Source of the DNA: Galeopsis tetrahit
Lineage: Eukaryota; Streptophyta; Magnoliopsida; Lamiales; Lamiaceae
NCBI GenBank assembly: GCA_963675135.1
Contig: OY776124.1
Location: 10,368,677 to 10,432,676 of the forward strand
Reading direction: 5' to 3'
Length of the DNA stretch: 64,000 nt
Each line of letters starts with the position of its first letter. Position 1 is the first letter of the stretch. Below the pieces are notes generated by a model. It did no database searches, had not been told where the DNA came from, and saw nothing but the letters and a program-made list of their open reading frames with translations. The position numbers and the translations under genes were made by a program. Positions 21,018-31,900 of the stretch are shown piece after piece.

Positions 21018-24000
21018 ATGTCCACTTCTTCTGCCACCGATCCCCTTCCGGTGACCACTATGATCAATATGATGCAAATAAAACTTGACTCGTCCACGTA
21101 TCTTATGTGGCGTCGTCAAACGATTCACATGGCTGAATGCTTCGATATTCTTGGCCATCTTGACGGTACATCTCCATCTCCTCCCTCCACCATTCCACCT
21201 GTTACGCCTGCTGGTGCGCCCGCTACTGCTGCTGCTGCCGAACCGGCTCCGAATCCGGAATATCAGACATGGCGTTTGAAGGACAAACGCTTGCTCAGTG
21301 TTCTGTTTACCTCTCTCTCTCCCGATGCAGCGTCTGAAGTTATTGATTGCACATCTGCACATCAAGCGTGGGAGGCACTTGAATCTGTGTATGCCTCTAC
21401 TTCTCGCTCACATCAACTACGTGAGGAGTTATTATCTCTTAGACGCGGCGACTTATCCGTGGAAGATTATGGGCGAAAATTCAAACACCTTTGTGATCAG
21501 TTACATGCTATTGGTCGCCCGATTGACTCCTCTGATAAAAGCAATTGGTTCCTTCGTGGATTGGGAATTCAGTTTGCGGGTTTCGCCGATACCCGTATGG
21601 CCATCTCTCCGATCCCGGCGTTTCGGGATCTCTTGCATCAGGCGGTGCAATTTGACATGATGTTACGATCCATGGAGGGTCCCTCTCCTACGCCTGCTGC
21701 TTTCTCTGCTGTTCGCAATGGGCCTTCACACTCGAGTAATCCCCGGCAGCCTCTTCGTTCGCAAAACCGCAGCCAACAGCAACCCCAACACTCCTCTCGC
21801 TCTTCTGGTTTTTCTGGAGGTAATGGACATTCTGGTGGTAATGGAAATTCTGGCAGGAGGGATGGCAACTCTACTGGTGGTGGATTTCGTCGACCTCCTA
21901 GGTGTCAGTTGTGTCGCGAGGAACACTACGCCGATAAATGCTCCAAATATTTGAATGCTCTTAATTCCAACTCCGCTGCCCACCTTGCTAAGGCATTTAC
22001 TTCAACATGCAATGTCTCGGATCCTACACCCGACTGGTATCTCGATTCAGGCGCCTCAGCACATATGACGAACCAGTTATCCGCTCTTGACACTCATGAG
22101 TCCTATTCTGGTAACGGTTCTGTTATAGTTGGTAATGGTAATGTTTTGAATATTTCACATATTGGTAACACTAATTTATCTGAGGATGTTAAGCTGTTAG
22201 ATGTGCTTGTCGTACCCCATATTACCAAGAATTTACTGTCTATCAGCAAATTAATTGCGGATTATCCTGTCGATGTCATATTTTCTGATAAGTTTTTTGC
22301 GATTCAAAATCGGGTCACAAAGAAAATCCTGGCTCAGGGAAGGTGTAATCAGGGGCTTTATCTGCTTGATCGGGGTATTCCAGCTTTGGTTGCAGCGATT
22401 CGGGTCAAGAGGTTGAAAGCGAGTTTTGATTTATGGCATTTACGTTTGGGGCATGTCCCGTTTTCAGTTATTTCATTATTAAATAAGCAGGGTTGTTTAT
22501 CTGTTACTTCAGTTTTACCAAACCCTAGTCTTTGTGGATCTTGCCAATTGGCAAAGAGTAAACGTTTACCTTTTTCGTTGAATGAAAAGCGTTCTACTGC
22601 TGTTCTTGATTTAATCCATTGTGATTTATGGGGTCCTGCGCCTGTTTCTACTTCTGATGGTTTTAGGTACTATGTTGCCTTTGTTGATGACTTTTCTCGC
22701 TTCTCTTGGATATACCCGTTGCGTGCTAAATCGGATTTCTATGATGTCTTTGTTCGTTTTCATGCCTTTGTCTGCAATCAATTTTCTCGAACTATAAAGA
22801 TATTTCAATCTGATGGTGGAACTGAGTTTTTGAATAGGAAGATTCGTGATTTTATGCACTTACATGGTATTCATCATCGAACTTCGTGTCCTTATACCCC
22901 ACAGCAAAATGGCAGAGTTGAACGTAAACATCGTCATATCTCTGAGACTGGCCTATCCATGCTTTTCCATGCTCCCGCTCCCGCCTCTCTATGGTTTGAT
23001 GCCTTTGCCACTGCCGTGTATGTCATAAATAGGCTTCCGTCTGTCGTTCTCGTTAACTCTTCTCCATTTCAGGTATTATTTGGATATCCCCCCAGTTACG
23101 ATTCTTTCAAGCCTTTTGGCTGTCGTGTGTATCCTTATCTTCGGGATTATGCTGCACATAAGTTGGAACCTCGTAGTCGACCATGTATTTTCCTTGGGTA
23201 TAGCAGTGTTCAGAAGGGTTTTCGTTGTTTTGATCCGGAGTCTTCTCGAGTCTTTATCACTCGACATGCTCAGTTTGATGAGCTCTACTTTCCCTTCTCA
23301 CGGGCCACATCTCTCACGAAGGTTACTGACTTAGATATCTCCACATTTCTTGATATCGCGTCTGATTCTTCTCTGGCTCCTGCATCGACACCTATCCGTC
23401 CTCCACACCGCTTCTATGTTGATCCCGATACTCGTTCATTATCGTTGCTTCCTGATGAACCTATTATACAGACACCTCCGTCCGATCCCGTTGATCCTGT
23501 TATTCCCATTGACGGCACACATACTCCACCTCCGTCCCCTGATCCCGTTGTTCATCCTCCGGCTTCGACGTTGTCTGTTCACCCTATGACTACTCGAGCC
23601 CGTGCAGGTATATTCAAGCCCCATTATCCAGTTGATTTGGCTTCTTCTGCTCTTCTATCGGCTCTCGTCGCTACCTTTGAGCCCCGTGGTTTCAAGTCTG
23701 CCGTTAAACATCCTCATTGGCTTGCTGCTATGCAAGAAGAGATTGACGCCCTTCGTTCAAACTCCACTTGGGATTTGGTGCCTCGTCCCTCTGGTACTAA
23801 CATTGTTGGTTCAAAGTGGGTGTTTCGTACGAAGTTTCTTGCTGATGGGTCGATCGATCGTCACAAAGCTCGCTTAGTGGCACAGGGGTTTACTCAGGTT
23901 CCTGGTACTGATTTTCACCATACTTTTAGTCCTGTTGTGAAGGCGGCTACGGTTCGGATTGTTTTGGCTCTCTCTGTTCGGCAGGGTTGGCCTCTTCATC

Positions 24001-25247
24001 AGCTTGATGTCAAGAATGCCTTCCTCAATGGGGTTCTTCAGAAACCTGTCTTCATGGCTCAGCCCCCTGGCTTTGTTGATCCTCGTTATCCAGATCATGT
24101 TTGTCGTCTGAAGAAGGCTTTGTATGGTCTTCGTCAGGCTCCTCTTGCCTGGTACCAGCGTTTCAGTTCGTTTCTCTTCGGCTTGGGATTCTCTCAGAGT
24201 CGTTCTGATTCATCTCTTTTTTATCTTCATCAGGGTAACTCTGTTATTTACCTCCTCTTATATGTTGATGATATTATTGTTACAGGCAATGATCAGGCCG
24301 CTCTTCGTCGCTTTATTCATCGCACTGGTGATGAATTTGCTATCAAGGATCTTGGTTCCTTGAGCTATTTTCTTGGCCTTGAAGTTTCCTCCACTGATAC
24401 TGGCTTGTTTGTTGGGCAAGCTAAATACGCGCTTGACATTCTTCAGCGTGCGGAATTGATGGATGCAAAACCTGTCTCAACTCCTTTGGCAACGGGTGAG
24501 TCACTTGTCAGCACTGGCCCTATTTTCAAGGATCCTACTTTGTACAGATCTCTAGTTGGTGCATTGCAGTATTTGACCATCACTAGACCAGATCTGTCTT
24601 ATGCTGTTAGTTCTGTGAGTCAGTTTCTTCAGTCACCTACTGAAGATCATTTTTTGGCGGTTAAGCGTATTCTTCGCTATGTGAAAGGAACAATTCATTT
24701 TGGCCTCTCCTTCACTAAGCGCTCAGACTCTTCTGTTCTGGGTTATTCTGATGCAGACTGGGCTCGTTGTGTTGAGACTCGTCGTTCGACATATGGGTAC
24801 TCGATTTTTCTTGGGGGCAATCTTGTTTCCTGGAGTGCTAAGAAACAACCAACCGTTTCTCGCTCTAGCTGTGAGTCTGAGTACCGTGCTATGGCGAATA
24901 CTGCTGCAGAACTTGTATGGGTTATTAATCTTCTTAAGGAACTTCGAGCCCTTCCTCCTGATCGACCTACTTTGTTGTGTGACAACAAAAGTGCAATATT
25001 TTTAAGTCAAAATCCTGTTGCACACAAGCGAGCCAAACACATTGACTTGGATTACCATTTTGTTCGTGAACTGGTATCATCTGGTCGTATTTCTACTGGT
25101 TTTGTTCCCTCTCATCTACAGCTTGCCGATATCTTCACAAAGAGCCTTCCACGTCCCGCTTTTGAGTTTCTACGTTCCAAGCTTTGCGTGTGTCTTCATC
25201 CCACGCAGCGCTTGACGGGGGGTAATAGGGATAATTTAGAATCATAA
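21018..25247 (+). CDS. Copia Gag-Pol polyprotein
   Basis: One uninterrupted 1,409-residue frame starting at ATG 21018 (MSTSSATDPLP). Domains in order: UBN2-type gag (about 20-230); a zinc knuckle at 296 (CQLCREEHYADKC, spaced CX2CX3HX4C, one residue short of CX2CX4HX4C); aspartic protease with DSGA at 343; GAG-pre-integrase (WHLRLGH); integrase core with the D, D, E triad at about 536, 599 and 635; reverse transcriptase (about 910-1160) with YVDD at 1082-1085; RNase H with the first Asp at about 1245 (GYSDADW) and a conserved ADIFTKSLP end. All catalytic residues that I can check are present. The TAA stop lies 25 nt inside the right LTR. Likely still capable of being expressed. Confidence 0.96.
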   Translation: MSTSSATDPLPVTTMINMMQIKLDSSTYLMWRRQTIHMAECFDILGHLDGTSPSPPSTIPPVTPAGAPATAAAAEPAPNPEYQTWRLKDKRLLSVLFTSLSPDAASEVIDCTSAHQAWEALESVYASTSRSHQLREELLSLRRGDLSVEDYGRKFKHLCDQLHAIGRPIDSSDKSNWFLRGLGIQFAGFADTRMAISPIPAFRDLLHQAVQFDMMLRSMEGPSPTPAAFSAVRNGPSHSSNPRQPLRSQNRSQQQPQHSSRSSGFSGGNGHSGGNGNSGRRDGNSTGGGFRRPPRCQLCREEHYADKCSKYLNALNSNSAAHLAKAFTSTCNVSDPTPDWYLDSGASAHMTNQLSALDTHESYSGNGSVIVGNGNVLNISHIGNTNLSEDVKLLDVLVVPHITKNLLSISKLIADYPVDVIFSDKFFAIQNRVTKKILAQGRCNQGLYLLDRGIPALVAAIRVKRLKASFDLWHLRLGHVPFSVISLLNKQGCLSVTSVLPNPSLCGSCQLAKSKRLPFSLNEKRSTAVLDLIHCDLWGPAPVSTSDGFRYYVAFVDDFSRFSWIYPLRAKSDFYDVFVRFHAFVCNQFSRTIKIFQSDGGTEFLNRKIRDFMHLHGIHHRTSCPYTPQQNGRVERKHRHISETGLSMLFHAPAPASLWFDAFATAVYVINRLPSVVLVNSSPFQVLFGYPPSYDSFKPFGCRVYPYLRDYAAHKLEPRSRPCIFLGYSSVQKGFRCFDPESSRVFITRHAQFDELYFPFSRATSLTKVTDLDISTFLDIASDSSLAPASTPIRPPHRFYVDPDTRSLSLLPDEPIIQTPPSDPVDPVIPIDGTHTPPPSPDPVVHPPASTLSVHPMTTRARAGIFKPHYPVDLASSALLSALVATFEPRGFKSAVKHPHWLAAMQEEIDALRSNSTWDLVPRPSGTNIVGSKWVFRTKFLADGSIDRHKARLVAQGFTQVPGTDFHHTFSPVVKAATVRIVLALSVRQGWPLHQLDVKNAFLNGVLQKPVFMAQPPGFVDPRYPDHVCRLKKALYGLRQAPLAWYQRFSSFLFGLGFSQSRSDSSLFYLHQGNSVIYLLLYVDDIIVTGNDQAALRRFIHRTGDEFAIKDLGSLSYFLGLEVSSTDTGLFVGQAKYALDILQRAELMDAKPVSTPLATGESLVSTGPIFKDPTLYRSLVGALQYLTITRPDLSYAVSSVSQFLQSPTEDHFLAVKRILRYVKGTIHFGLSFTKRSDSSVLGYSDADWARCVETRRSTYGYSIFLGGNLVSWSAKKQPTVSRSSCESEYRAMANTAAELVWVINLLKELRALPPDRPTLLCDNKSAIFLSQNPVAHKRAKHIDLDYHFVRELVSSGRISTGFVPSHLQLADIFTKSLPRPAFEFLRSKLCVCLHPTQRLTGGNRDNLES
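25214..25222 (+). promoter_or_regulatory. Copia polypurine tract
   Basis: gacgggggg immediately before the right LTR. It lies within the coding frame of pol. Confidence 0.85.
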
Positions 25248-25434
25248 ATTGTTTGTTTAGATATTTTCTCTTATTTAGATTTATCTTATATTGACCAAAT
25301 CTTCCCACAATTATGGGAGTTTGTTTGTAATCTCACTTGTATATATATATGAATATACACGCTCACCAGAGAGCAGTGATCTTCTCTCAATTCTTCTCTC
25401 AATTCTTTCTTTATGTGTTATTCACATTCTGTCA
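25223..25434 (+). repeat. Copia right LTR
   Basis: Same 212 bp as the left LTR with no difference found by eye. It supplies the stop codon of the gag-pol frame (25245-25247). Confidence 0.95.
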
Positions 25435-25439
25435 AGTAC

Positions 25440-26213
25440 ACATTATTAAGTTTACGTACAAAAGTTAGGTGATTAATTGTAACACATTCATGACTTTCAT
25501 TGATTCAATACATTAGATTTTGCACATTCTTTCCTTTTTAAAGTAAATTTTCATGAACTCAGTCACATTAGATGTTATGTTGTTATCCATCAGTGACATA
25601 GATTCTAAAGTATGTTCAAAGGTGGTGATCGAAATGACAACTTTCTCAAGAGATTGCAACACTTCCAATTAGATATCTAAATTTTCGATACTTCCAATTA
25701 GATATCTAAATTTTCGAGTTGAATTTTGAAAGTTGGAGTTTTGGGATCTTAAAAATAGCTAGCGTTAATTAAGTGTTTTAATGAAATTGATATTCCTAAC
25801 CTTAAAAAAAAAATGAAATTGATATTACTAAAGAGAGTTTGATTTGGACGTATGTGATGTAATTGTTGATATAGTTGACAGTATTTATTTTTTTGTCGCT
25901 GATAATTTATATACTAATAAATACTTTGTTAATTTAATGATACTTGCTCCAATACAAAAATAAGTTGTAAGTATTAATGAAATAGTGTTGTCAATGATAC
26001 ATATCTATACAAATTAATATACCCAGTGGTATGTGAGAATTGTAATTTGTTGTCTTTTTAATTAAATTAAATCTCTTAAGTGTTCTAGTATGTCAAATCA
26101 TCGTTTGATTTTAAGGAGCATTGAGACTAGAAATTAAACGAGATAATTCATTGTTATGAAATTTGAAAATCAAGGACGAATACTTTCTGAAAGCAATAAT
26201 AATTGAATGAGAC
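25440..26213. other. AT-rich intergenic DNA
   Basis: No gene. Near 25666-25725 a 30-bp unit (acttccaattagatatctaa and continuation) is present twice in tandem. Confidence 0.4.
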
Positions 26214-26480
26214 TTTTTTTTTACGACTAACGTCAAAGAAACCCAACTATCCAAATATAGATAGTGAGTAAACAAAAAAAATCAATAGTCACCGAATGAA
26301 CCAGCCGTAAACTAACGTCAATGCTGAGAAATTAAGAAAAACGATACGTTTTTAACCACTCGCAGACAATGTAAGACGTGACTGCTTACACATCGAACAC
26401 AAGACTAGCGAAAACCTAACAACGACATGAATCCTACCCACCCAAGACCAAACTACCGTCGCAAGATATAGTACCCTTGT
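26214..26480 (-). mobile_element. Possible 3' end of a non-LTR retroposon
   Basis: On the minus strand a moderately GC-rich, non-coding segment ends gttagtcgtaaaaaaaaa (T run at 26214-26222 on plus). This is the layout of a 3'UTR with poly-A tail. No target duplication or coding part found. Low certainty. Confidence 0.3.
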
Positions 26481-26952
26481 TTTCAATTACTTTTCTTTCT
26501 TTTCTTTTTTTAAAAAATTTACCTTCACCTAAAAAGTTTCTATTGTTTAATTAAGAGTATATTTTATTCTTTTTTCACACATTTGTGTTCCTAAATTTGA
26601 TTTGTAGGAAAAAGAAGAGTGGAGAGAAAAAAAAAATTGATCACCTCAATATATTGAAATAGTATGTTCTTTGATTTAATTTTAATTCTCTAAAAAATTA
26701 AAATAGAAAGAATGAATTAGTATAAATGATCAAGAAAATAAAATATCAACAAGTGGAATCAACAAAAACAAGACTCTTTGGACAGGCAGCAGTGCACCGT
26801 ACGTTTGTTTTTAAAATATAAATAAACAATATAGAAATTAGAAAGACAACAAAAATAAACTTTTTTTCCAAGACCAAGTTGTCAATTGAAATAATACATT
26901 TTTTGTATCCATTGAGTTGTGTAAATTGCAAAGTTAAGGACATGTCAAGCTT
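26481..26952. other. AT-rich intergenic DNA
   Basis: Nothing recognised apart from homopolymer tracts. Confidence 0.35.
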
Positions 26953-27183
26953 GTCGTGGATGTCAATAATTTCACGGATGAGACGGACTTATACTTTGGT
27001 GATTTTATTTCGGCGTGTCGGGTTTTGTTAACTCATTTCACGAATGTTAAGGTATCGTTTCCTAGAAGGGATGCAAACGTCTTGACGCATACTCTTGCTA
27101 GTGAATCTCGTGCATTTGATAATAATTTCAGCCGGATAGATTCATCGAATTATATGGTTGGACTTCCTATTATTAGAAATTAA
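26953..27183 (+). pseudogene. RNase H-like (RVT_3) domain fragment
   Basis: The short frame (about 75 residues) reads as the C-terminal half of the RNase H-like domain found in plant LINE-derived proteins. An alpha-helical stretch is followed by VKVSFPRRDANVLTHTLA, which parallels the usual V.F..R..N..AH.LA signature. No N-terminal half or catalytic Asp residues are present upstream. Best read as an orphan fragment of an old retroelement or retroelement-derived gene. Confidence 0.55.
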
Positions 27184-27891
27184 TATACAAAAATTAATTT
27201 TTCACTGTAGATCTTTAGATGTGACGAAATTCTTTCATGGTATCAGTGTCGCAAGATGAGTCCACACAATTAATTCCTCGCTTTTCTACCAATTCGGACT
27301 TTTAAATGAGCCGAAATTATTTCACCTATTACCGATTGTATTTGCAATAATAGAACCTATGTCTCCTTTGGTCAAAAAAAGTTGTGTCAATTTTAATTTT
27401 TTTCTCCTTAGTCTTTTCGATTTTTTAAAATGGTCATTTATGTTACAAAATTTTGTATTTTAATATTTTATCGGTAATAGAAACAACTCATTGAGTTTGT
27501 GGATGATGATATGTTAGACAATGATAACAATTTTGATAATGTGAAAAACTTGTAACAATGATAATCATAACTGTCTAGTCTTTAATTCAAGCAAAAATGA
27601 ACTTATGTTTGACGAATTAAAATATTGAATTGTGTAAACATAAATTATTAATTTGTAAGTGGAAAAACTTAAAAGAACGAAAATTACAAATTACAAACAA
27701 TTCTACCATCAAAAACCAAAAAAACGACACTACTAGTAGCACAGAAACTCCATACAACCAGAAATACAAAAATTAAAAAAACAAACTTTATTTCTAAACC
27801 AAGTTGCTATTTTCTAGTATGAATTAAATCATGTGTTTTTATTATATAAATTATGGCAGTGTGAATAATAATAATACAAACAATTCTACAT
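27184..27891. other. Intergenic DNA and presumed AIR12-like 3' region
   Basis: AT-rich. The segments 27691-27735 and 27874-27910 resemble each other (caattctacMatc, aaaacgacacYRYTAGTAGC), so the end of the AIR12-like coding region has a short diverged partial copy about 180 bp downstream of its stop. No other gene. Confidence 0.4.
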
Positions 27892-28611
27892 CTAAAACCC
27901 CCAAAACGACACCGTTAGTAGCACGAAAACTCCAAATAAACCAAACCCACTTGCCAAAACCCTCGAACTTCCTCCACTATCCTTCCCGCCCTGTCCCGCC
28001 GCACCAGGCGCCGGCGCCGGCGCATTAACTTTCTCCGCCGCATTACTCACTAAACTCAACGTATTTTTCGAGTTCAAATTATCCGGCGTGAAATCATGCT
28101 TCACCGGAACACCACCAGTCACCGTCGATCCGACCTGCCAAACCTGATTCAGCTCCGTATTTCCCCCGGGCAAAGCCACCGTCGCGAAAATCGTAATCAA
28201 ACCTTTAGACGATTCGGCGCTCTTTTTCAAAACATTATACGAAATCTTCGACTCGGAAATCGGGCCGTACGACGAGAGATTGTACGTCTTCACGGTTACA
28301 GATCCGTTTGTATCTTTGAATGCGATGAGCGATTGGGAGCCAACCATGCCGGTGGCGGTCGGATTTAGTGCCCACGCTACCCAGCCGTCGGGCTTCGCAG
28401 GCGGAGCGATGAAGGCGATGGAGAGAGTCGGGTCGGGCTTCGCCGTCGGGTCGTATGTCCAGTGGAGATAGGCTTTTAGTGTGGGGAGATCTGTGCAGTT
28501 GGTGAATTTGGTGTTTTGTTGAGAGAATGTCTGTGATGTGCAGGTGAGTGATAAGGCCGGTGAGACTAGCAGAGCCACGGCGGCGACGATGAAGAAGGCG
28601 GAAGCGGCCAT
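27892..28611 (-). CDS. AIR12: AIR12-like GPI-anchored DOMON cytochrome b
   Basis: A single-exon gene of 239 residues. Residues 1-21 form a signal peptide (cleavage after PALS). A DOMON domain spans about 40-175, with likely b-haem ligands Met89 (TATGMVG) and His172 (PVKHDF). An Ala/Pro-rich arabinogalactan-like spacer (NAPAPAPGA, 197-205) leads to small residues near 213-216 and a hydrophobic tail (218-236), the pattern of a GPI-anchor signal. In Arabidopsis AIR12 is an auxin-induced, apoplastic, ascorbate-reducible cytochrome at the plasma membrane that exchanges electrons with extracellular redox partners. Length matches the family. A TATA-like cctataaaac lies about 50 bp upstream of the ATG on the minus strand. 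The assignment to the AIR12 family is firm; strict orthology is not shown. Confidence 0.92.
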   Translation of the reverse strand: MAASAFFIVAAVALLVSPALSLTCTSQTFSQQNTKFTNCTDLPTLKAYLHWTYDPTAKPDPTLSIAFIAPPAKPDGWVAWALNPTATGMVGSQSLIAFKDTNGSVTVKTYNLSSYGPISESKISYNVLKKSAESSKGLITIFATVALPGGNTELNQVWQVGSTVTGGVPVKHDFTPDNLNSKNTLSLVSNAAEKVNAPAPAPGAAGQGGKDSGGSSRVLASGFGLFGVFVLLTVSFWGF

Positions 28612-28748
28612 GGTTATAGGAAGCTAGCTGTGGGGAAGTGAATGCTAATTATGGAGAGTTTTATAGGGTAATGAGGAGTTTTATTGGGGGTAATAACGGC
28701 AATTCAATTAATATTTTGTTTGAATTTTTCTTTTTATTTTAAATATTA

Positions 28749-28936
28749 CTCTCTCCATTGACCAAATGTAATCTCATTTTAGCATGACTATAAAATGAAT
28801 GTTTGTGAATAAAGTTGATAACAAATTGAGTAATGAAGTGATGGTTGAGGAGTGAGGTTTTCATAAAGTGTATGAGACTACATTTGGTGGACAAAGAATA
28901 TGAGGCAAATGGACTACATTTCATGGACGGATGGAG
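28749..28936. mobile_element. Stowaway-like MITE
   Basis: Ends ctctctccattgaccaaatg and catggacggatggag are inverted and flanked by TA on both sides. The interior repeats the terminal motif in inverted form (aaatgtaatctcat, ggactacattt). No coding capacity. Confidence 0.8.
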
Positions 28937-31900
28937 TAATATATAAAAGAAATAGAAAACTTCAAATCATAAGTTTACAAATCGTGCTAGAGGTCAATAA
29001 AACTTTATTTGAAAACAAGTGTAATGTGAAACACTCTCAATCGTGTCATTCAGGTTTCAGCATATTTGATCAACGATTGTGAAGGGATACCCGCACAAAC
29101 TCTGAAGAACAAAGGGATATCGATCTTAGCAATAATTTGAAAATTAAGAATTTTTCTTCAAAAACATTGGTAAAATAAATCGAGGTAGTGTCATACCGTT
29201 TATGTGACGTTAGTTAGCCATAAATGCGATCTAAAAATAATTATAAATTTCTAATAGTTGTCATGGCCTTTTTCATCAAACTTTATTTTAAAGTAAAATT
29301 TAAGCACATACAAGTTCAACAATTAATAATTTTTTTTTAATATAAAAACAAGTTAATTTATGTGTATTTGTAAATCTAGAAGTAATTGTAAAATTGTAGA
29401 TATTATATTAATAAAATAATATATATTTTTTATTTTAAAAATGTAAAAATTATTGTAAAAAGAAAAAAAATATATAAAAGTTATTATGTGATAAAAAGAT
29501 CAAGGAACAATTGATCTCAACAACTAGTTTTATACTATATTATTATTTCATTTATTTGTTGTACGACTATAATAATTAAGTTTTTAATTATTAAACCATA
29601 ATATTAAGATATAATGAATGCATCCAATTTATTGTACTATATACAAACTGTGCTTTTTCTTTTTCTGCGTAAGAATATACTTCAAATTTCAGTAACATAG
29701 CAGTAGTACACTAGTACGTGTTTATTTTTAATTAATCATACATGTATTATTCATTTATTTGGATAACTATTTTTTAATATCGAATCTCACCCAAGATAGC
29801 TTTTTATGGAATCTCACCTCTTTATGAGTGAATAATTGTTAGGCTCTCTTTTATCTACAAACAAAAATATGGATGCCATTTTTGTTGCAATGATTTAAAT
29901 ATGGGGGTATGTTTGCAAGTAATAAAAATAGATTTTTCGAGTTTTGTTCCCTCGTATAAGGGCCGATGGAGATCCGTCATAATTTTTCAGGTCCTTCAGA
30001 AAAACGCAGTTCATGTTTATATTTTCGATCAGTTTAAGATTGATTTGTTATTTCGAGTTGTTCTCGTTTTTGTTTAATCTGATTTAGAGAGGTGTACATT
30101 TTTTCTTCGTCTCGTGTTTTATTTCTAAAAGAGGCATTTTTCGAACAAGATTTTAACGACAGTACGACACTCCGATCTCTGGTTTGACTTGTCGACTTAT
30201 AACTTTATATTTTTATTTTTTCCTTTTAATGTATGACTTTATTAGCTAATAATTTAACATCAAATAAAATATAAAAAAAAAAACAGAGGAATTGAACTTA
30301 TCAATTGAGATTTTAGAAATTTAAATTTTGGCATAGTTTGGTGAGGTGTCATTTGATAATTGGGTTGAAAATTAGAGATGCAAGGGATCTATGAGATAAC
30401 ATGTAGATGAGAATTTGGAGGCATGTGCAAACTGCGTGATACATGCTCTATTTTCCCAAAACTATATTATATCCATAAAAGTCTTGGCCTACATAATTTA
30501 ATAACATCACTTTTTTTTTCTTAGTTGACTTTTGTGTCCATCGACCTTTTTTTTTTTTTTTTTTGTAATTTTGTAAATATTCATGTATAATGTAAAAAAA
30601 ATAGTTGACTTTTATGTATGTGTGGTTCTGACTGTAGTGTCATCCGACTTAAAATTTAAGATATTGTGAGTGAAATTTATAAATGATTTTTCATTTTAAA
30701 AATAAGCAAGTTAGGATTAAAAAAAAAAATGAAAGTTATTATAAAGAGTACCTAGTATGGTTTATATATGGCCATGTGAAATATTTCATAGGTGGGTTGG
30801 ATAAAATATTTTAATTTGTGAAGAGAAATTACAAATTACTCCTTCCATCCAAATTTTGTATATATGATTCATTTTTACGAATTCTAAGAAATATTGATTA
30901 TTTAAGTTAATTTGAACGTATAAAAATAGAATAATTACATACAAAGTTTGAAAAATATAAGAAACTATGTACATAAAATAATGAATAACACTTGTATGAA
31001 ATATTTTTTTACATGAAATATACTTAATTAATTAAGACTGTTTCTAAAAATTTGTTGATAATATTTAACTTGTGATTTTTTCTCTCATTTTACTTTAATA
31101 GTATATTTTATATATAAACTATTTCATATAATATTTCTGTGTAAAATTATAGACTTGGTATAATTTATAGCGAATAATATTTTATATTATTGGATCATGT
31201 CACATGACTCATTCATCTAACATCTAATTTGTTCACATGACCAAGGTAGGTGAAAAATAAGAATTTGATGAATACAAATAAATAGATTATAGTATATAGT
31301 TTGGACAATTATTATATAAAAATAAATAAAATGAATAATGTTATAATCACAACATCAAAGGACTTGTCACGTGCGAAAGAAAATTGTCTTCGTAATTTTG
31401 TGTATAATCTTTTTGCCTTCTTTAACTTCAATTACATTAAATTCCACATAAAGCTTTTATTTTTATTTTTTGACAATGCTTTACGACTTAATATTCATGC
31501 CACTTTTGAGTTGACTCGCACAAATTTTATTCCATTCACATGCGTTTTTATTTATTGTTATGGAGCATCACATCGGAATGCTTTGTTTTAATTAAATATA
31601 GTCGAATTCCTCCTATTCATTTTAGTTTTGAGTCGATTATTTAACATTCAGGGTAGACCTCTGAGGGGACCGTTCCCAGTCCATCCCCTAACCGGCACGC
31701 AAAAACACGCTCTCACCACGCAAGCCATTCACCTACGAGTCAGGGACTAGGACCCCCGAGCACAAACCTTAGAGCCATCATTTTTCCAAGATGAATTACA
31801 TATCTCTTTTATTGACTTTCCTTTACTACGTTTTTTCATCAACCAAAGATTTTTCACCTTAAAGACCTGATACGTTTATAAGTACAACTGGGCGTATACA

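Larger units (their letters stand above)
20722..25434 (+). mobile_element. Complete, recently inserted Copia LTR retrotransposon
   Basis: A 4,713-bp element with 212-bp LTRs (20722-20933, 25223-25434) that are identical by eye. It is flanked by the 5-bp duplication AGTAC at 20717-20721 and 25435-25439. A primer-binding site follows the left LTR, one open gag-pol frame fills the interior, and a polypurine tract precedes the right LTR. The first LTR dinucleotide is TA rather than TG. The short LTRs and the gag type suggest the Ale/Retrofit lineage (inferred). Confidence 0.97.

Noticed and set aside
21085..25215. Many ORFs of 60-120 residues in other frames of the Copia element.
   Set aside because: Shadows of the 1,409-codon gag-pol frame.
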